Below are positions 1 through 7,650 of a stretch of 34,787 nucleotides of DNA, one piece after another. The notes below the pieces were generated by a model that saw nothing but the letters and a program-made list of their open reading frames with translations, did not search any database and was not told the origin of the DNA. This DNA is from an uncultured delta proteobacterium. GTDB lineage: Bacteria; RBG-13-61-14; DRUE01. Each line of letters starts with the position of its first letter. Position 1 is the stretch's first letter. The stretch is from contig CAIYYW010000022.1 in assembly GCA_903930515.1 (NCBI GenBank), positions 1 to 34,787 on the forward strand. The letters run 5' to 3'. Position numbers and translations under genes: made by a program.

Positions 1-1
1 G

Positions 2-961
2 ATCTTCGCGGAACAGCGCGAAGGAAAATTTCGGAAAGTGTCCTTTGAACTGCTCAATATCGGAAAGCAGATCGCGGATAAAATCGGCGGACCGCTTTCC
101 GCGGTGGTGGTCGGGAAAGGGATCGTAGATATGGCCGCCTCGCTCGGGAAATTCGGAGCCGCCAAGGTGTTCGCGATTGACGGAGACCTGTTCAGCCTCT
201 ATTCCAGCGAGGGATACGCCTCCGCGGTAGCCGCGGCCGCCAAGCAGGCCGATGCCGCGGTGCTTTTGACCGGGAATACCTCTATGGGCAAAGACCTCAC
301 CCCCAGGGTCGCGGCCAAGCTCGGAGTGGGAATGGCCACCGATTGCACCGCGATTGAAGTGGCGGGCGGAAAAGTGCAGGTCACCCGGCCGGTTTATTCC
401 GGAAAATGTTACCTGAAAGTGGAGATGACCGGAACCCCCCAGGTGCTGTCCATCCGGCCCAATACCTATCCGGCGGCGGCCGAGTCCGGGGCAGCCGCGG
501 AAGTGGTGAAAGTGGATCCGGGGGTGGTTGCCCTCAAGGCCAAGGTCACCCAGGTGATCAAGTCCGGCGAGGGAAAGATTGAATTGACCGAGGCTGAGCG
601 GATCGTCTCCGGCGGACGCGGGATCAAGGACAAGGCCAATTTCAAGATCCTGGAAGATTTGGCATCTGTGATCAAGGCCGCGGTTGGAGCCTCCCGCGCC
701 GCGGTGGATTCCGGATACGCGACCCTGGATATGCAGGTCGGCCAGACCGGCAAGATCGTGAACCCCTCACTCTATATGGCCTTCGGCATCTCCGGAGCCA
801 TCCAGCACCTGGCCGGGATGAGGACCTCCAAGATCATCGTCGCCGTCAACAAAGATCCCGAAGCCCCCATCTTCCAGAAAGCCGACTACGGGATTGTGGA
901 CGATTTGTTCAAGGTGGTCCCGGTAATGACCGAGGAACTCAAGAAGATGTTGAAAGAGTAA
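2..961 (+). CDS. etfA: Electron transfer flavoprotein alpha subunit, 5' end outside window
   Basis: This is the alpha subunit of the heterodimeric flavoprotein that takes electrons from acyl-CoA and related dehydrogenases and passes them to ETF:quinone oxidoreductase or a bifurcating partner. The C-terminal third carries the FAD-binding domain, visible as [47 protein letters not shown] and [15 protein letters not shown] at 38 could be taken as the start, but the frame stays open to base 2 and reads [18 protein letters not shown], which matches the usual EtfA N-terminus (VFAEQR-GKLKKVS-ELL). The true start is therefore just left of the window and only a few residues are missing. etfB normally lies directly upstream, which cannot be seen here. 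A strong terminator follows. Confidence 0.96.
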   Translation: MFAEQREGKFRKVSFELLNIGKQIADKIGGPLSAVVVGKGIVDMAASLGKFGAAKVFAIDGDLFSLYSSEGYASAVAAAAKQADAAVLLTGNTSMGKDLTPRVAAKLGVGMATDCTAIEVAGGKVQVTRPVYSGKCYLKVEMTGTPQVLSIRPNTYPAAAESGAAAEVVKVDPGVVALKAKVTQVIKSGEGKIELTEAERIVSGGRGIKDKANFKILEDLASVIKAAVGASRAAVDSGYATLDMQVGQTGKIVNPSLYMAFGISGAIQHLAGMRTSKIIVAVNKDPEAPIFQKADYGIVDDLFKVVPVMTEELKKMLKE

Positions 962-978
962 AACCCGTATCTGAACTC

Positions 979-1014
979 AAAGGGCGGATCCCGCTCCGGG
1001 ATTCGCCCTTTTCT
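979..1014 (+). terminator. Intrinsic terminator of etfA
   Basis: A GC-rich inverted repeat (AAAGGGCGGATCCCG, loop CTC, CGGGATTCGCCCTTTT) with one mismatch is followed by a T-rich tail ending near 1013. It begins 18 bases after the etfA stop codon. Confidence 0.88.
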
Positions 1015-1027
1015 ATGCGAGCGAATT

Positions 1028-1061
1028 CCTCATTCGTCCTGCAGGGCAGGACTGCGAAGGA
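1028..1061. repeat. REP-like imperfect palindrome
   Basis: The core GTCCTGC-AGG-GCAGGAC at 1036-1052 is a perfect 7-bp stem. Outer arms (TCCT/AGGA) can pair across an internal loop. There is no T-run, so it does not look like a terminator for the leftward gene ending at 1110. It may be a REP-type element, but I saw no identical copy in this window. Confidence 0.4.
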
Positions 1062-1109
1062 CAAGGTAGTCGCGATTATTTTCAGCCTTTTTCACTTTTG
1101 CCGGCCTGC

Positions 1110-2774
1110 TCAACGCTGCTCCAAAATCTCGTACACCTCAATCCTTCCGATCCGCATCTGCAGCCGATAGTTGTTTCCCAAAAATTTCGCCAGCTCCGGG
1201 AACTGCTCCGCCATCGCCTGCTTGAAGCTGTCGCTGGAAAAATTGAACAGCTCCGGATTGGTGGCCGGGGTTTCAATGGCAAAGAACCTGGGCCGCGCGG
1301 AAATCACCGCCCGGGTGTATTCTGCGATCCATTGCTTCTGCTGATCCGTGATGGATCCTCCATAGGGCTGGAGCAATAAATGGATCACGGAGAGGAACCG
1401 GGTGGGCAGTTTTCGCTCCAAAAGCAACGGAACCAGCGGGTCCTTGGCGAAATATTCAACCCCGTCCCCCGGCCGGAGCAAAGGCCGGAGCCGCTTCGCA
1501 ACCATCCGCTCCTGGGATGAGGGATTCAGCTCGCTCTCATAAGCCCGCTCAAAACTCCGGAAACCGTAGCGGGCCGCGAAAATCACCCGGTCCTGGCTCA
1601 GAATAGAAATCAGCAGGACCGCGACCGCGGAATAAAAAACCCCGGAAACCAGCCGGGACCGTCCGGATGAAAGCTGCGACCCCATCCAGCCCAGGCCGGA
1701 TCCGCTGAAGATCATCAGCAATCCCCAGATCGGAATCTGATGATAGTCAAAATACTTGCCCTGGAATTGATAGGAGATCAGCCCGGTCCCGAGTAATCCG
1801 ACCAAGGCCCAAATCAGGCCCCGGTCCTGGTCCTTTGGCCGGTCCCGCAATTTCAGCAAAATCCCGAACATCCCCGTGAGCAGGGCGACCGGAAGGGCCT
1901 GCCCGAAAATGAACAGGTCCGCGGCCAACACCAGCGCCCAATTCCTGATCCCGGAAACCGGGACCCGGGTGGCCTTGCTGTAAACATTAAAATTGAACCA
2001 GACCGTTGCCAAATATACTTCTTTCAGAGACCCCAGTCTCCAATAATATAAAATCACCAGCAAACTCGGTAATAAACAGCAAAACCCGAACAGCATCAAC
2101 CCGGCCCAAACCCGCCGGTCCTTTTTTCGCAAACCCTGAGCCAAAAACCAAATCCCGAACACCACCCAGCTCAATCCGAAGGTGGGCTTGATCAGAAAAA
2201 CCAACCCCAGCAAAAGACCGGTCACGCTCGCCCGCGCCCAAGGCCGATTTTCCAGGACCAGGCTCGCGCACAGGCCGGCCAGAAACAGCCATAAGACAAA
2301 ACCCTCCCGCTCGCCCGTGCCCCAGCTCCCTAAACCGTAATAATAAATACTGAAAAAAACACCGGCGATAAAACCGGAATGGCGGGCGGACGCTTGCGCC
2401 GCGGATACTGGGAGCGCGGACAGCGGGAGCGCAGACACCCTTGTCTGCGACAAGGCTGTTTTTTCAGTCAAATAAAAAATCATCCCGACCGAGCTTAGTT
2501 GGACCAGCAAGTCAAAAATCCTGAACCCCAAAATGCCCGGCCCGAATAACTCCAACGCCACCCGGTGCAAAATAAAAATGCCCGGAAAACTTAAATCCCA
2601 GGTCCCAGCGTATGGCGCCAAATGAAATTCCTTCCACGCCCACGCCTCATAGATGCAGATCGCCTGGTCCATCCCATAGTCGTACCAGAGGGTCAAGCTT
2701 AAAAAAAATCCCCCAACCAAAAGCGTCAGCCAGAACCAGCGATCCCCTTTGATTCCCTCCATCTCAATAACCAT
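1110..2774 (-). CDS. Polytopic membrane protein, GT-C glycosyltransferase-like
   Basis: A protein of about 554 residues with roughly 10-12 hydrophobic segments in the first 420 residues and a soluble C-terminal domain of about 130 residues. The first outside loop after the first membrane helix holds YDYGMDQAICIYEAW, the place where GT-C transferases of the ArnT/PMT type carry acidic catalytic residues. A role moving a sugar from a polyprenyl-phosphate donor is inferred from fold only; donor and acceptor are unknown. I chose the ATG at 2774, which has GGAGG upstream although at a long spacing; an upstream TTG at 2846 has no ribosome site. The hydrophilic loop near residues 110-125 (SALPLSALPVSAAQASA) comes from a palindromic DNA repeat inserted in the gene. 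It diverges from the phage cluster. Confidence 0.65.
   Translation of the reverse strand: MVIEMEGIKGDRWFWLTLLVGGFFLSLTLWYDYGMDQAICIYEAWAWKEFHLAPYAGTWDLSFPGIFILHRVALELFGPGILGFRIFDLLVQLSSVGMIFYLTEKTALSQTRVSALPLSALPVSAAQASARHSGFIAGVFFSIYYYGLGSWGTGEREGFVLWLFLAGLCASLVLENRPWARASVTGLLLGLVFLIKPTFGLSWVVFGIWFLAQGLRKKDRRVWAGLMLFGFCCLLPSLLVILYYWRLGSLKEVYLATVWFNFNVYSKATRVPVSGIRNWALVLAADLFIFGQALPVALLTGMFGILLKLRDRPKDQDRGLIWALVGLLGTGLISYQFQGKYFDYHQIPIWGLLMIFSGSGLGWMGSQLSSGRSRLVSGVFYSAVAVLLISILSQDRVIFAARYGFRSFERAYESELNPSSQERMVAKRLRPLLRPGDGVEYFAKDPLVPLLLERKLPTRFLSVIHLLLQPYGGSITDQQKQWIAEYTRAVISARPRFFAIETPATNPELFNFSSDSFKQAMAEQFPELAKFLGNNYRLQMRIGRIEVYEILEQR
2411..2455. repeat. Palindromic repeat embedded in coding sequence
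   Basis: Two near-identical 15-base units (GGGAGCGCGGACAGC and GGGAGCGCAGACACC, 13/15 match) lie side by side. The second runs into a hairpin CGCAGACA-CCCT-TGTCTGCG (2430-2449). An overlapping alternative hairpin CCTTGTC-TGC-GACAAGG (2439-2455) could form instead. The array adds an SALP-type repeat to the membrane protein without breaking its frame. Confidence 0.6.
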
Positions 2775-2904
2775 TATATTCAGTTTCCTCCCCCGCTTCC
2801 ACCCAATAGGGGTCCGAGGAACCGATGGCCCTCTGAATTGTTTCAAGTTCCGGGTTCAAGTTGCTCTTTTTCCCTTCTACTTTTACCCAGCTCCGGAAGA
2901 TTTC

Positions 2905-2988
2905 GTTCAGTCTAACTTAACAATTTGCCCAAATTGATAAGTGGTTGAAATTATGCGGGAATAAATTTTTTGTTAAGTCTGGCTTAAC
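2905..2988 (+). promoter_or_regulatory. Cluster of operator-like palindromes before the phage cluster
   Basis: The gap 2775-3196 holds no convincing gene and is visibly AT-rich around 2900-3010. Within it, GTTCAGTCTAACTTAAC (2905-2921) and GTTAAGTCTGGCTTAAC (2972-2988) match at 14 of 17 positions. The second is an inverted repeat (GTTAAG/CTTAAC) with centres 67 bases apart. Between them CAATTTG-CC-CAAATTG (2921-2936) is a perfect palindrome. A possible -10 box TATAAC lies at 2999-3004. The placement suggests regulation of the rightward structural genes, the leftward membrane protein gene, or both. No repressor gene is nearby. Confidence 0.5.
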
Positions 2989-3196
2989 ATTAAGGTTCTA
3001 TAACATTAGATCGGAAATTTGAGATTTGGGATATTATTCAAGGGCTTGGCGGAAATATATTCAAAAAACTCTATGTTACGATTTTCCTATTTATAGGGGG
3101 CATGGAGGTCGGGTGGCGGTGTTTAGTTACACTGAACGATATTTTTCAATAGGTCACGCGGAAGAATTCGCGCGGCCTGAGAAAGGAGAAAACTTG

Positions 3197-4540
3197 ATGC
3201 TGGGAATTGGGAGATGGAAGAGAAGGACGCGGGAGTTGGAGTTGGCTCTGGTCAAGGCCCAGGAATACATCACGGACATCCTGACCTTCCAGGCCGGGGA
3301 AAAGGCTCAGGGCATCAATGCCTCCCCGAATCCCTATGAGAGCCGGGAGAGCCTGGTGGCGGAGCTGGTGCGGAAATACAAGGGCTATGCCCGCTGGGGC
3401 AACCAGTTGATCCAGCGGATCGTTGACACCCGGGCCGCGTTCACCATGGCGGGCGGCCTCAAGGCAACGGTCAAGGCCCCGGGACAAGGACAGCCGGAAC
3501 TTTCCTTCATCCGCGAGTTCCTCGATCTGAACGAATTGGATGGTCAGTTCGGACAGCAGTTGGCGGTGGAGAAGGAACTGGAGGGACAGGTCCTGCTGGC
3601 GCTGGACTGGGACGAGGAGATTGAAAACGCGCGGGTGAAATTTATTTCCTGGAACGACACCCATTACCAGGCGCGGTATCGGGACGATTTATATCACCGG
3701 GTTTCAGGCATTTCCTATTTGGACCCGGACACCAAGGATGAGGTTGAGATCCCGGCGGAGCGGGCAATATTCCTCAAGTTCAACGCCCGGATCAACAGCC
3801 GGGAAGGGGTCCCCACCTTGAGCGGACTGCTGGTGGAGGCTGAGGATATAGACCGGGCGCTCCGGGACTGGCGCAAGCTGAACCAGTATTTCGCCTCTCC
3901 CACTCCCTTTTTCAAAACCAAGGACTTGCAAGAGGCCCGGGAGCTTTACCAGCATCTGTTAAGCCCGGGCATCAACTGGCGGATCGGGAAGGTGTTCGCG
4001 GGACCCGCGGATTTCTCGCTGGTGGAGATGGGGGGAGCCGGGGCGATAAGCATCCGACAGGAGATCGAGACCAAGATCAAAATCCTCGCCGGGGGATCGG
4101 GCGTGCCGGTGCAGTTTTTGGGCTTCCCCGAATTTATGAGCAACCGCGCCACCGCGGAGAACACCATGGAGCCGGTCGCGCTGATTTCAATCAGCGAGCA
4201 GAGGAGCTGGCATCGGGGTTTCCAGGAACTGTTTGACAAGGCGATTGAGTTGAGAAACCAAATGGTCTCTCCGCTGGAACCGGCTTGCCAAACAGGGTTG
4301 GCGGAGCCGATGATGAAGTTCATCACTCAGGCCCAGGTGGACCGCTTGATCCAGCTTTATTACCCGCTCTGGCAAGCCGGCGGGATCAATTTGAAAACCT
4401 TGCTCAGCCTGCTCCCGGACATTGACCCGGAAGTGGAGGCCGGGTTAGGCGGGCCGGACTCGCCTGAAGAATCCGCGGAAAAAGGAGCCAAAGAAATTCC
4501 CGATCCGGAACAGGAGGGAGGCGGCGATGAGAGCGAATAA
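3197..4540 (+). CDS. Phage portal protein
   Basis: A 447-residue protein fitting the portal, the dodecameric ring at the head-tail vertex through which DNA passes. Support comes from its length, from position as the first structural gene before the head protease, and from portal-like stretches: an early helical region, RALRDWRKLNQYFASPTPFF, then a long helical and wing region including GGSGVPVQFLGFP and NRATAENTMEPV, and a loose acidic tail ending GGGDESE. I chose the ATG at 3197 because GGAG lies 8-12 bases upstream; 57 upstream codons back to a TTG at 3026 look non-coding. The stop overlaps the start of a duplicated protease-gene fragment at 4527. No terminase gene precedes it, although terminase and portal are normally adjacent. 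Family assignment is by pattern, not by search. Confidence 0.8.
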   Translation: MLGIGRWKRRTRELELALVKAQEYITDILTFQAGEKAQGINASPNPYESRESLVAELVRKYKGYARWGNQLIQRIVDTRAAFTMAGGLKATVKAPGQGQPELSFIREFLDLNELDGQFGQQLAVEKELEGQVLLALDWDEEIENARVKFISWNDTHYQARYRDDLYHRVSGISYLDPDTKDEVEIPAERAIFLKFNARINSREGVPTLSGLLVEAEDIDRALRDWRKLNQYFASPTPFFKTKDLQEARELYQHLLSPGINWRIGKVFAGPADFSLVEMGGAGAISIRQEIETKIKILAGGSGVPVQFLGFPEFMSNRATAENTMEPVALISISEQRSWHRGFQELFDKAIELRNQMVSPLEPACQTGLAEPMMKFITQAQVDRLIQLYYPLWQAGGINLKTLLSLLPDIDPEVEAGLGGPDSPEESAEKGAKEIPDPEQEGGGDESE

Positions 4541-4546
4541 GCTGGT
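4516..4546 (+). repeat. Direct repeat, left copy, at LamG cassette junction
   Basis: A 31-base stretch spanning the portal stop and a protease-like start. It matches 6230-6260 with a single mismatch (G at 4524, A at 6238). Weaker similarity continues about 15 bases upstream (24 of 29 bases match between 4503-4531 and 6217-6245). It marks the left edge of the inserted cassette. Confidence 0.9.
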
Positions 4547-4586
4547 TCTGAACGCGGTCCGGTCTCGGATCAAGGAGAAATTATAA
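4527..4586 (+). pseudogene. 19-codon leader made from a duplicated protease start
   Basis: This tiny frame begins MRANKLVL, identical to the first eight residues of the head protease at 6241, then departs and stops at 4584-4586. Its start overlaps the portal stop. Its stop overlaps the LamG gene start (TAATG), with AAGGAGAAATTATAATG providing the ribosome site. It looks like a truncated copy of the protease 5' end left by recombination and now joining portal and LamG translation. A functional peptide is unlikely. Confidence 0.7.
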
Positions 4587-6067
4587 TGCGTATTTCAAAT
4601 TATCAGATTTCACCCGATCTCACCCGGCGGAGTTTCGCTATTTCGGGAATGAATACCGGCGAGGCGATTTGGTTGCTGTGGTTCGATGATCAGGGCCAAA
4701 CCTATGATAATTGGATCTATGCCGACTGCATTGTGGACGAAGAAGTAAATCCGGCTTCAAAGGTGATCTTTTTCGCCGCGCTCTACGACGAGGAAATGGT
4801 TCTCCTTGATGCTCAGGCGTTCGGAGAAAGAATTAATTTGAGCCTGATCCAGCCCGCGAGTTCCTGGGCTTTTGACGGTGTGGATTTAGAGCTTGACGGC
4901 GATGTTGGCAACCATACCGGCTGTTGTCGTCTCCGTCCCCGCTCTCTTGAGGCCAATGCCGCCGGCGATTGGCTTTCCGCCTATGTGCCTTTTGATGAGA
5001 CATCAGATCAATCCTACGAGGGAATGTTGCGTTGGCTGGACAAGGCTTATGGTGTGGAGATTGTGGGGGCGCGTAAATGTTTGTCCATTTCACCTTCAAT
5101 TAAATTCGGGAACCACAGCGCAAAAATCAGTGAAGGCCACGGAATGATCCGGTTCCCGCATGATGCCGAGAAATTCACCAACCTTTCGAAATTCACCATT
5201 GATCTCTGGTGGTGCCCCTCGAATTTGACCGGAGTCTATGGAGATATCATGCACTGCGAATGCGACATCAACGGAACAGGTTTTAAGCAATGGAGATTAA
5301 GTCGGGTAAATGCTCAGTTGGCTTTTTGCACCACCAATTCCGGAAATGTGGAAAACCAATTAGGAACCCAGGGTGTCACCCTGGAGGCTGGTCGGGCCTA
5401 CCATATCCGCCTGACTTACGATGGCACATTGACGGACGGTCATTGTTTGGCGACCATCTCGGTGGACGGAGTGAGATATGCCAACGGAACGAGTTGCAAA
5501 AAAATACCGTTGCCGACTTTTTACAATGCTCCGAGTCTGACTTTGGGATCGCGCTATATGAATTACCTCAGCGGAATTGCCGGTTTGGATATGTATCCTG
5601 CGGGTCAGGTATGCGCTGTCAATGACCTGGTGATTTTTCCCGGCGTGAATCTCCCCGCCACCTATGATCCGCCGACCGCTCCGTTTAAGCCCTTTGCCCT
5701 TTTGTCCGAACCCGCGACCATCACCTTTGACGCGGGGATCGCCGGCACTTTTGACAGCTCAACTTTTGCCGTGTCCGATCCGGCTCAATGTAATTCGGTA
5801 GTAGGCGGGCCGGGTTGGGAATTCAGGAGAAGCGTTGATTCTGGAGAGAGCTGGTCGGAGTGGATGACTTATGCAGACATTCAATCCCTGCCGGATGCCT
5901 CTGCCATTACCAGGATCATTTATCAGGCCCGTTGTAATTCCGACGGAGTGAGCTTTTGGTATCCGCTCTCTGAGGCCCGGATAGGTTTTAATCAAACCAT
6001 CCCGCCGATCCCCCTCCACCCCTATGCCGTGGTTCGGCGGGAGCCTGAAATCATTCCGAGATTTTAG
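4586..6067 (+). CDS. LamG/concanavalin-A-like phage surface protein (inserted)
   Basis: A 493-residue protein with no signal peptide. Residues 1-110 form a small beta-rich domain. About 150-370 resemble a LamG/ConA-like jelly roll (FTIDLWWCPS, GRAYHIRLTYDGT, ATISVDGVRY, PSLTLGSRY), a fold that usually binds glycans or adhesive ligands. Residues 380-470 look like another beta domain (GWEFRRSVDSGESWSEW). It is cysteine-rich for a phage protein. Base composition is lower in GC than its neighbours (about 31 of 60 bases at 5101-5160 against 40 of 60 at 6481-6540 by hand count), and it sits between portal and protease, where no such gene is expected. It is flanked by a 31-bp direct repeat, so I infer recent cassette acquisition. 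A role as a head-surface adhesin or displaced tail-fibre protein is a guess. Confidence 0.7.
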   Translation: MRISNYQISPDLTRRSFAISGMNTGEAIWLLWFDDQGQTYDNWIYADCIVDEEVNPASKVIFFAALYDEEMVLLDAQAFGERINLSLIQPASSWAFDGVDLELDGDVGNHTGCCRLRPRSLEANAAGDWLSAYVPFDETSDQSYEGMLRWLDKAYGVEIVGARKCLSISPSIKFGNHSAKISEGHGMIRFPHDAEKFTNLSKFTIDLWWCPSNLTGVYGDIMHCECDINGTGFKQWRLSRVNAQLAFCTTNSGNVENQLGTQGVTLEAGRAYHIRLTYDGTLTDGHCLATISVDGVRYANGTSCKKIPLPTFYNAPSLTLGSRYMNYLSGIAGLDMYPAGQVCAVNDLVIFPGVNLPATYDPPTAPFKPFALLSEPATITFDAGIAGTFDSSTFAVSDPAQCNSVVGGPGWEFRRSVDSGESWSEWMTYADIQSLPDASAITRIIYQARCNSDGVSFWYPLSEARIGFNQTIPPIPLHPYAVVRREPEIIPRF

Positions 6068-6240
6068 TGGACAAGGCCATTCTCAAGGATCAATTTTTTC
6101 CCCGCCGGCTCCGAGGCTGGAAGCTTCGGAAGCCCTGCGGCGCTTTGAATTGAGCGACCGGCCGGTCCGGTAATTCACAGCCCGGAAGTAACTGAAATTT
6201 TGGATGCGCTTTTGCAATCCGAGACACAAGGGAGGCGACG
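6068..6240 (+). pseudogene. Remnant sequence with a diverged portal gene tail
   Basis: No intact gene is present. In the frame of a portal C-terminus, 6216-6254 reads NPRHKGGDDESE then stop, matching the real portal end (DPEQEGGGDESE) in closing residues and in position over the protease start. Upstream, two other frames hold short open stretches (ending ELSDRPVR at about 6171 and SPEVTEILDALL running to about 6243), as expected of decayed coding DNA. I read this as scar tissue from a second portal-protease junction brought in with the LamG cassette. Confidence 0.5.
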
Positions 6241-6260
6241 ATGAGAGCGAATAAGCTGGT
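6230..6260 (+). repeat. Direct repeat, right copy, at LamG cassette junction
   Basis: Right copy of the 31-base repeat at 4516-4546, one mismatch. It covers the ribosome site and first seven codons of the intact protease gene. Confidence 0.9.
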
Positions 6261-7233
6261 ATTGAAAAACGGGGGGATCCAGGAGATGAGCGCGGAGCAG
6301 GTTGAGGAGCTGGTCGGGAAAGACCGCTACGGCTCACTCAAGAAAATCGACCCGCACCCGTTTTTCGCGGAGCTGTTGGTGGCGCACGAGGGGGTGAGCC
6401 GGGGGAAAATTCTCGGCGCGGGTTTGAACCGGCCGGCGGAAAAATTCTGGAGCAAAGACCGGATCCGGGAATTGGTGTCCCGGATCAAGACCGGGCCGGT
6501 CCCGGTTTACCTGTTCCACAACGCGGACAACCGGAGCCGCTCTAAAGTGGGCGAGGTGATCGCGTCGTATTGGCGGAAAGTGAAAGGGGCGTTTTCCGCG
6601 CTCGCGCTCATCTACATCTCGGACCGGAAGGTCCGGGAGATGATCAAGCAGGGCGAACTGGACATTTGCAGCTTGGAGGCGGAACTGGTGTTTGAGAAGA
6701 GGGAAAGCCCGAAGGGGGTCGCGGAATGGGTGGTGAACGCGATTGACCGGGTAAGCGGGCTGGCGCTGGGGTCAAGGGATTCCGCGAGGCCCGGGTTCGC
6801 GGGCGCCGCGGTGCTGGCGCAGGTGGAAGAGTTTGAGGATGACTTGAACGGACCGATCCCGGAGTTGGAGAAGAAGTTGAGCGAAAAGGAACAGGAACTG
6901 AGTCGGCTCAGGACCGAGTTGGAGCGGTATCAATCGGAGCGGGAAAAGCAGGAGCGGAAGCGGAGGGTGGAGGAGTTGGTGGACCGGGTTTTGAAGGATC
7001 GGAGTTTGAAGCAGGAGGAGCAGAAGCATCTGCTCCGGGAGGTGAGCGAGCGGATGGAGCTGAAGAACCCGGCCTCACCGCATCTGGAGCAGGAGGTGAA
7101 AAAGGAAACGGAGCTCTTGCTGGCCAGGCTGGCCGAGCTCAAGCGGGTTTACCAGAAACCGACGGAGATCCGGGCGCCGCTGGAACCGGAAAAAGCGGAG
7201 AGCGGCAATCCCCTGATCCCGCGAGAAGAGTAA
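6241..7233 (+). CDS. Head maturation protease fused to scaffold domain
   Basis: A 330-residue protein. Residues 35-180 have the layout of a herpes/HK97-type prohead serine protease: VPVYLFHN with likely catalytic His93, KVGEVIASYW, GAFSALALIYI, and GELDICSLEAEL with likely nucleophile Ser144. Residues 205-300 are a strongly charged coiled coil (ELEKKLSEKEQELSRLRTEL), the expected scaffold that shapes the procapsid and is then digested. Protease-scaffold fusions of this type are known in Mu-like (gpI) and HK97-like phages, and the next genes (DUF2190-type, then capsid) fit the Mu-like order. The start at 6241 is preceded by GGGAGG. Its 5' end was duplicated at 4527 by the LamG insertion; this copy is intact. 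Confidence 0.78.
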   Translation: MRANKLVLKNGGIQEMSAEQVEELVGKDRYGSLKKIDPHPFFAELLVAHEGVSRGKILGAGLNRPAEKFWSKDRIRELVSRIKTGPVPVYLFHNADNRSRSKVGEVIASYWRKVKGAFSALALIYISDRKVREMIKQGELDICSLEAELVFEKRESPKGVAEWVVNAIDRVSGLALGSRDSARPGFAGAAVLAQVEEFEDDLNGPIPELEKKLSEKEQELSRLRTELERYQSEREKQERKRRVEELVDRVLKDRSLKQEEQKHLLREVSERMELKNPASPHLEQEVKKETELLLARLAELKRVYQKPTEIRAPLEPEKAESGNPLIPREE

Positions 7234-7256
7234 TCAATTTAATAAGGAGGCAAGCA

Positions 7257-7625
7257 ATGGTTCAGGAACAAGGATTGAAACTGCGCACCAAGCTGGAAAG
7301 CGCCAAGACCTTGAAGGCGGCGACCGGCGAGGAAGAGAGTTACAGCGCGGGCGAGATGATCAAGGTTAATGACACGATCGGGATGGTGGTGGAGGATGTG
7401 GAAGCCAATTCCGAATTCGTCCTGCTCTACGAGGCCGAGAAGGTGGTGGCGCCCAAAGCCACCGGAACGGGCATCAGCTTCGCGGTTGGGGACAATGTTT
7501 ATTACGACGCCACGGCCAAGAAGGTCACCAGCGTATCAACCGCGAACACTTTATGCGGCAAGGCGTTGGAATCCGCGGGAGACAGTGATCCCGAGGTCCT
7601 GATTGACCTGATCGTGCTGGCCTGA
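7257..7625 (+). CDS. DUF2190-type capsid decoration/cement protein
   Basis: A 122-residue beta-rich protein with no signal peptide. VNDTIGMVVEDVEANSEFVL, ATGTGISFAVGDNVYYDATAKKVT and CGKALESAGDSDPEVLIDL follow the DUF2190 pattern of small phage head proteins, whose members include capsid decoration proteins. In Mu-like phages a gene of this family lies between protease and major capsid genes, exactly as here. AAGGAGG sits 9 bases before the ATG. Its likely role is stabilising the expanded head; no enzymatic role is indicated. Confidence 0.72.
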   Translation: MVQEQGLKLRTKLESAKTLKAATGEEESYSAGEMIKVNDTIGMVVEDVEANSEFVLLYEAEKVVAPKATGTGISFAVGDNVYYDATAKKVTSVSTANTLCGKALESAGDSDPEVLIDLIVLA

Positions 7626-7650
7626 GCGAAAATACAGGAGGAGGAGAAGA

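Noticed and set aside
38-40. GTG as the etfA start codon
   Set aside because: The frame is open upstream and encodes the conserved EtfA N-terminus ([13 protein letters not shown]), so the start is outside the window.
3026-3196. Longer portal start at a TTG, adding 57 residues
   Set aside because: The added stretch reads like untranslated AT-rich DNA, has no ribosome site, and the ATG at 3197 has a good one.
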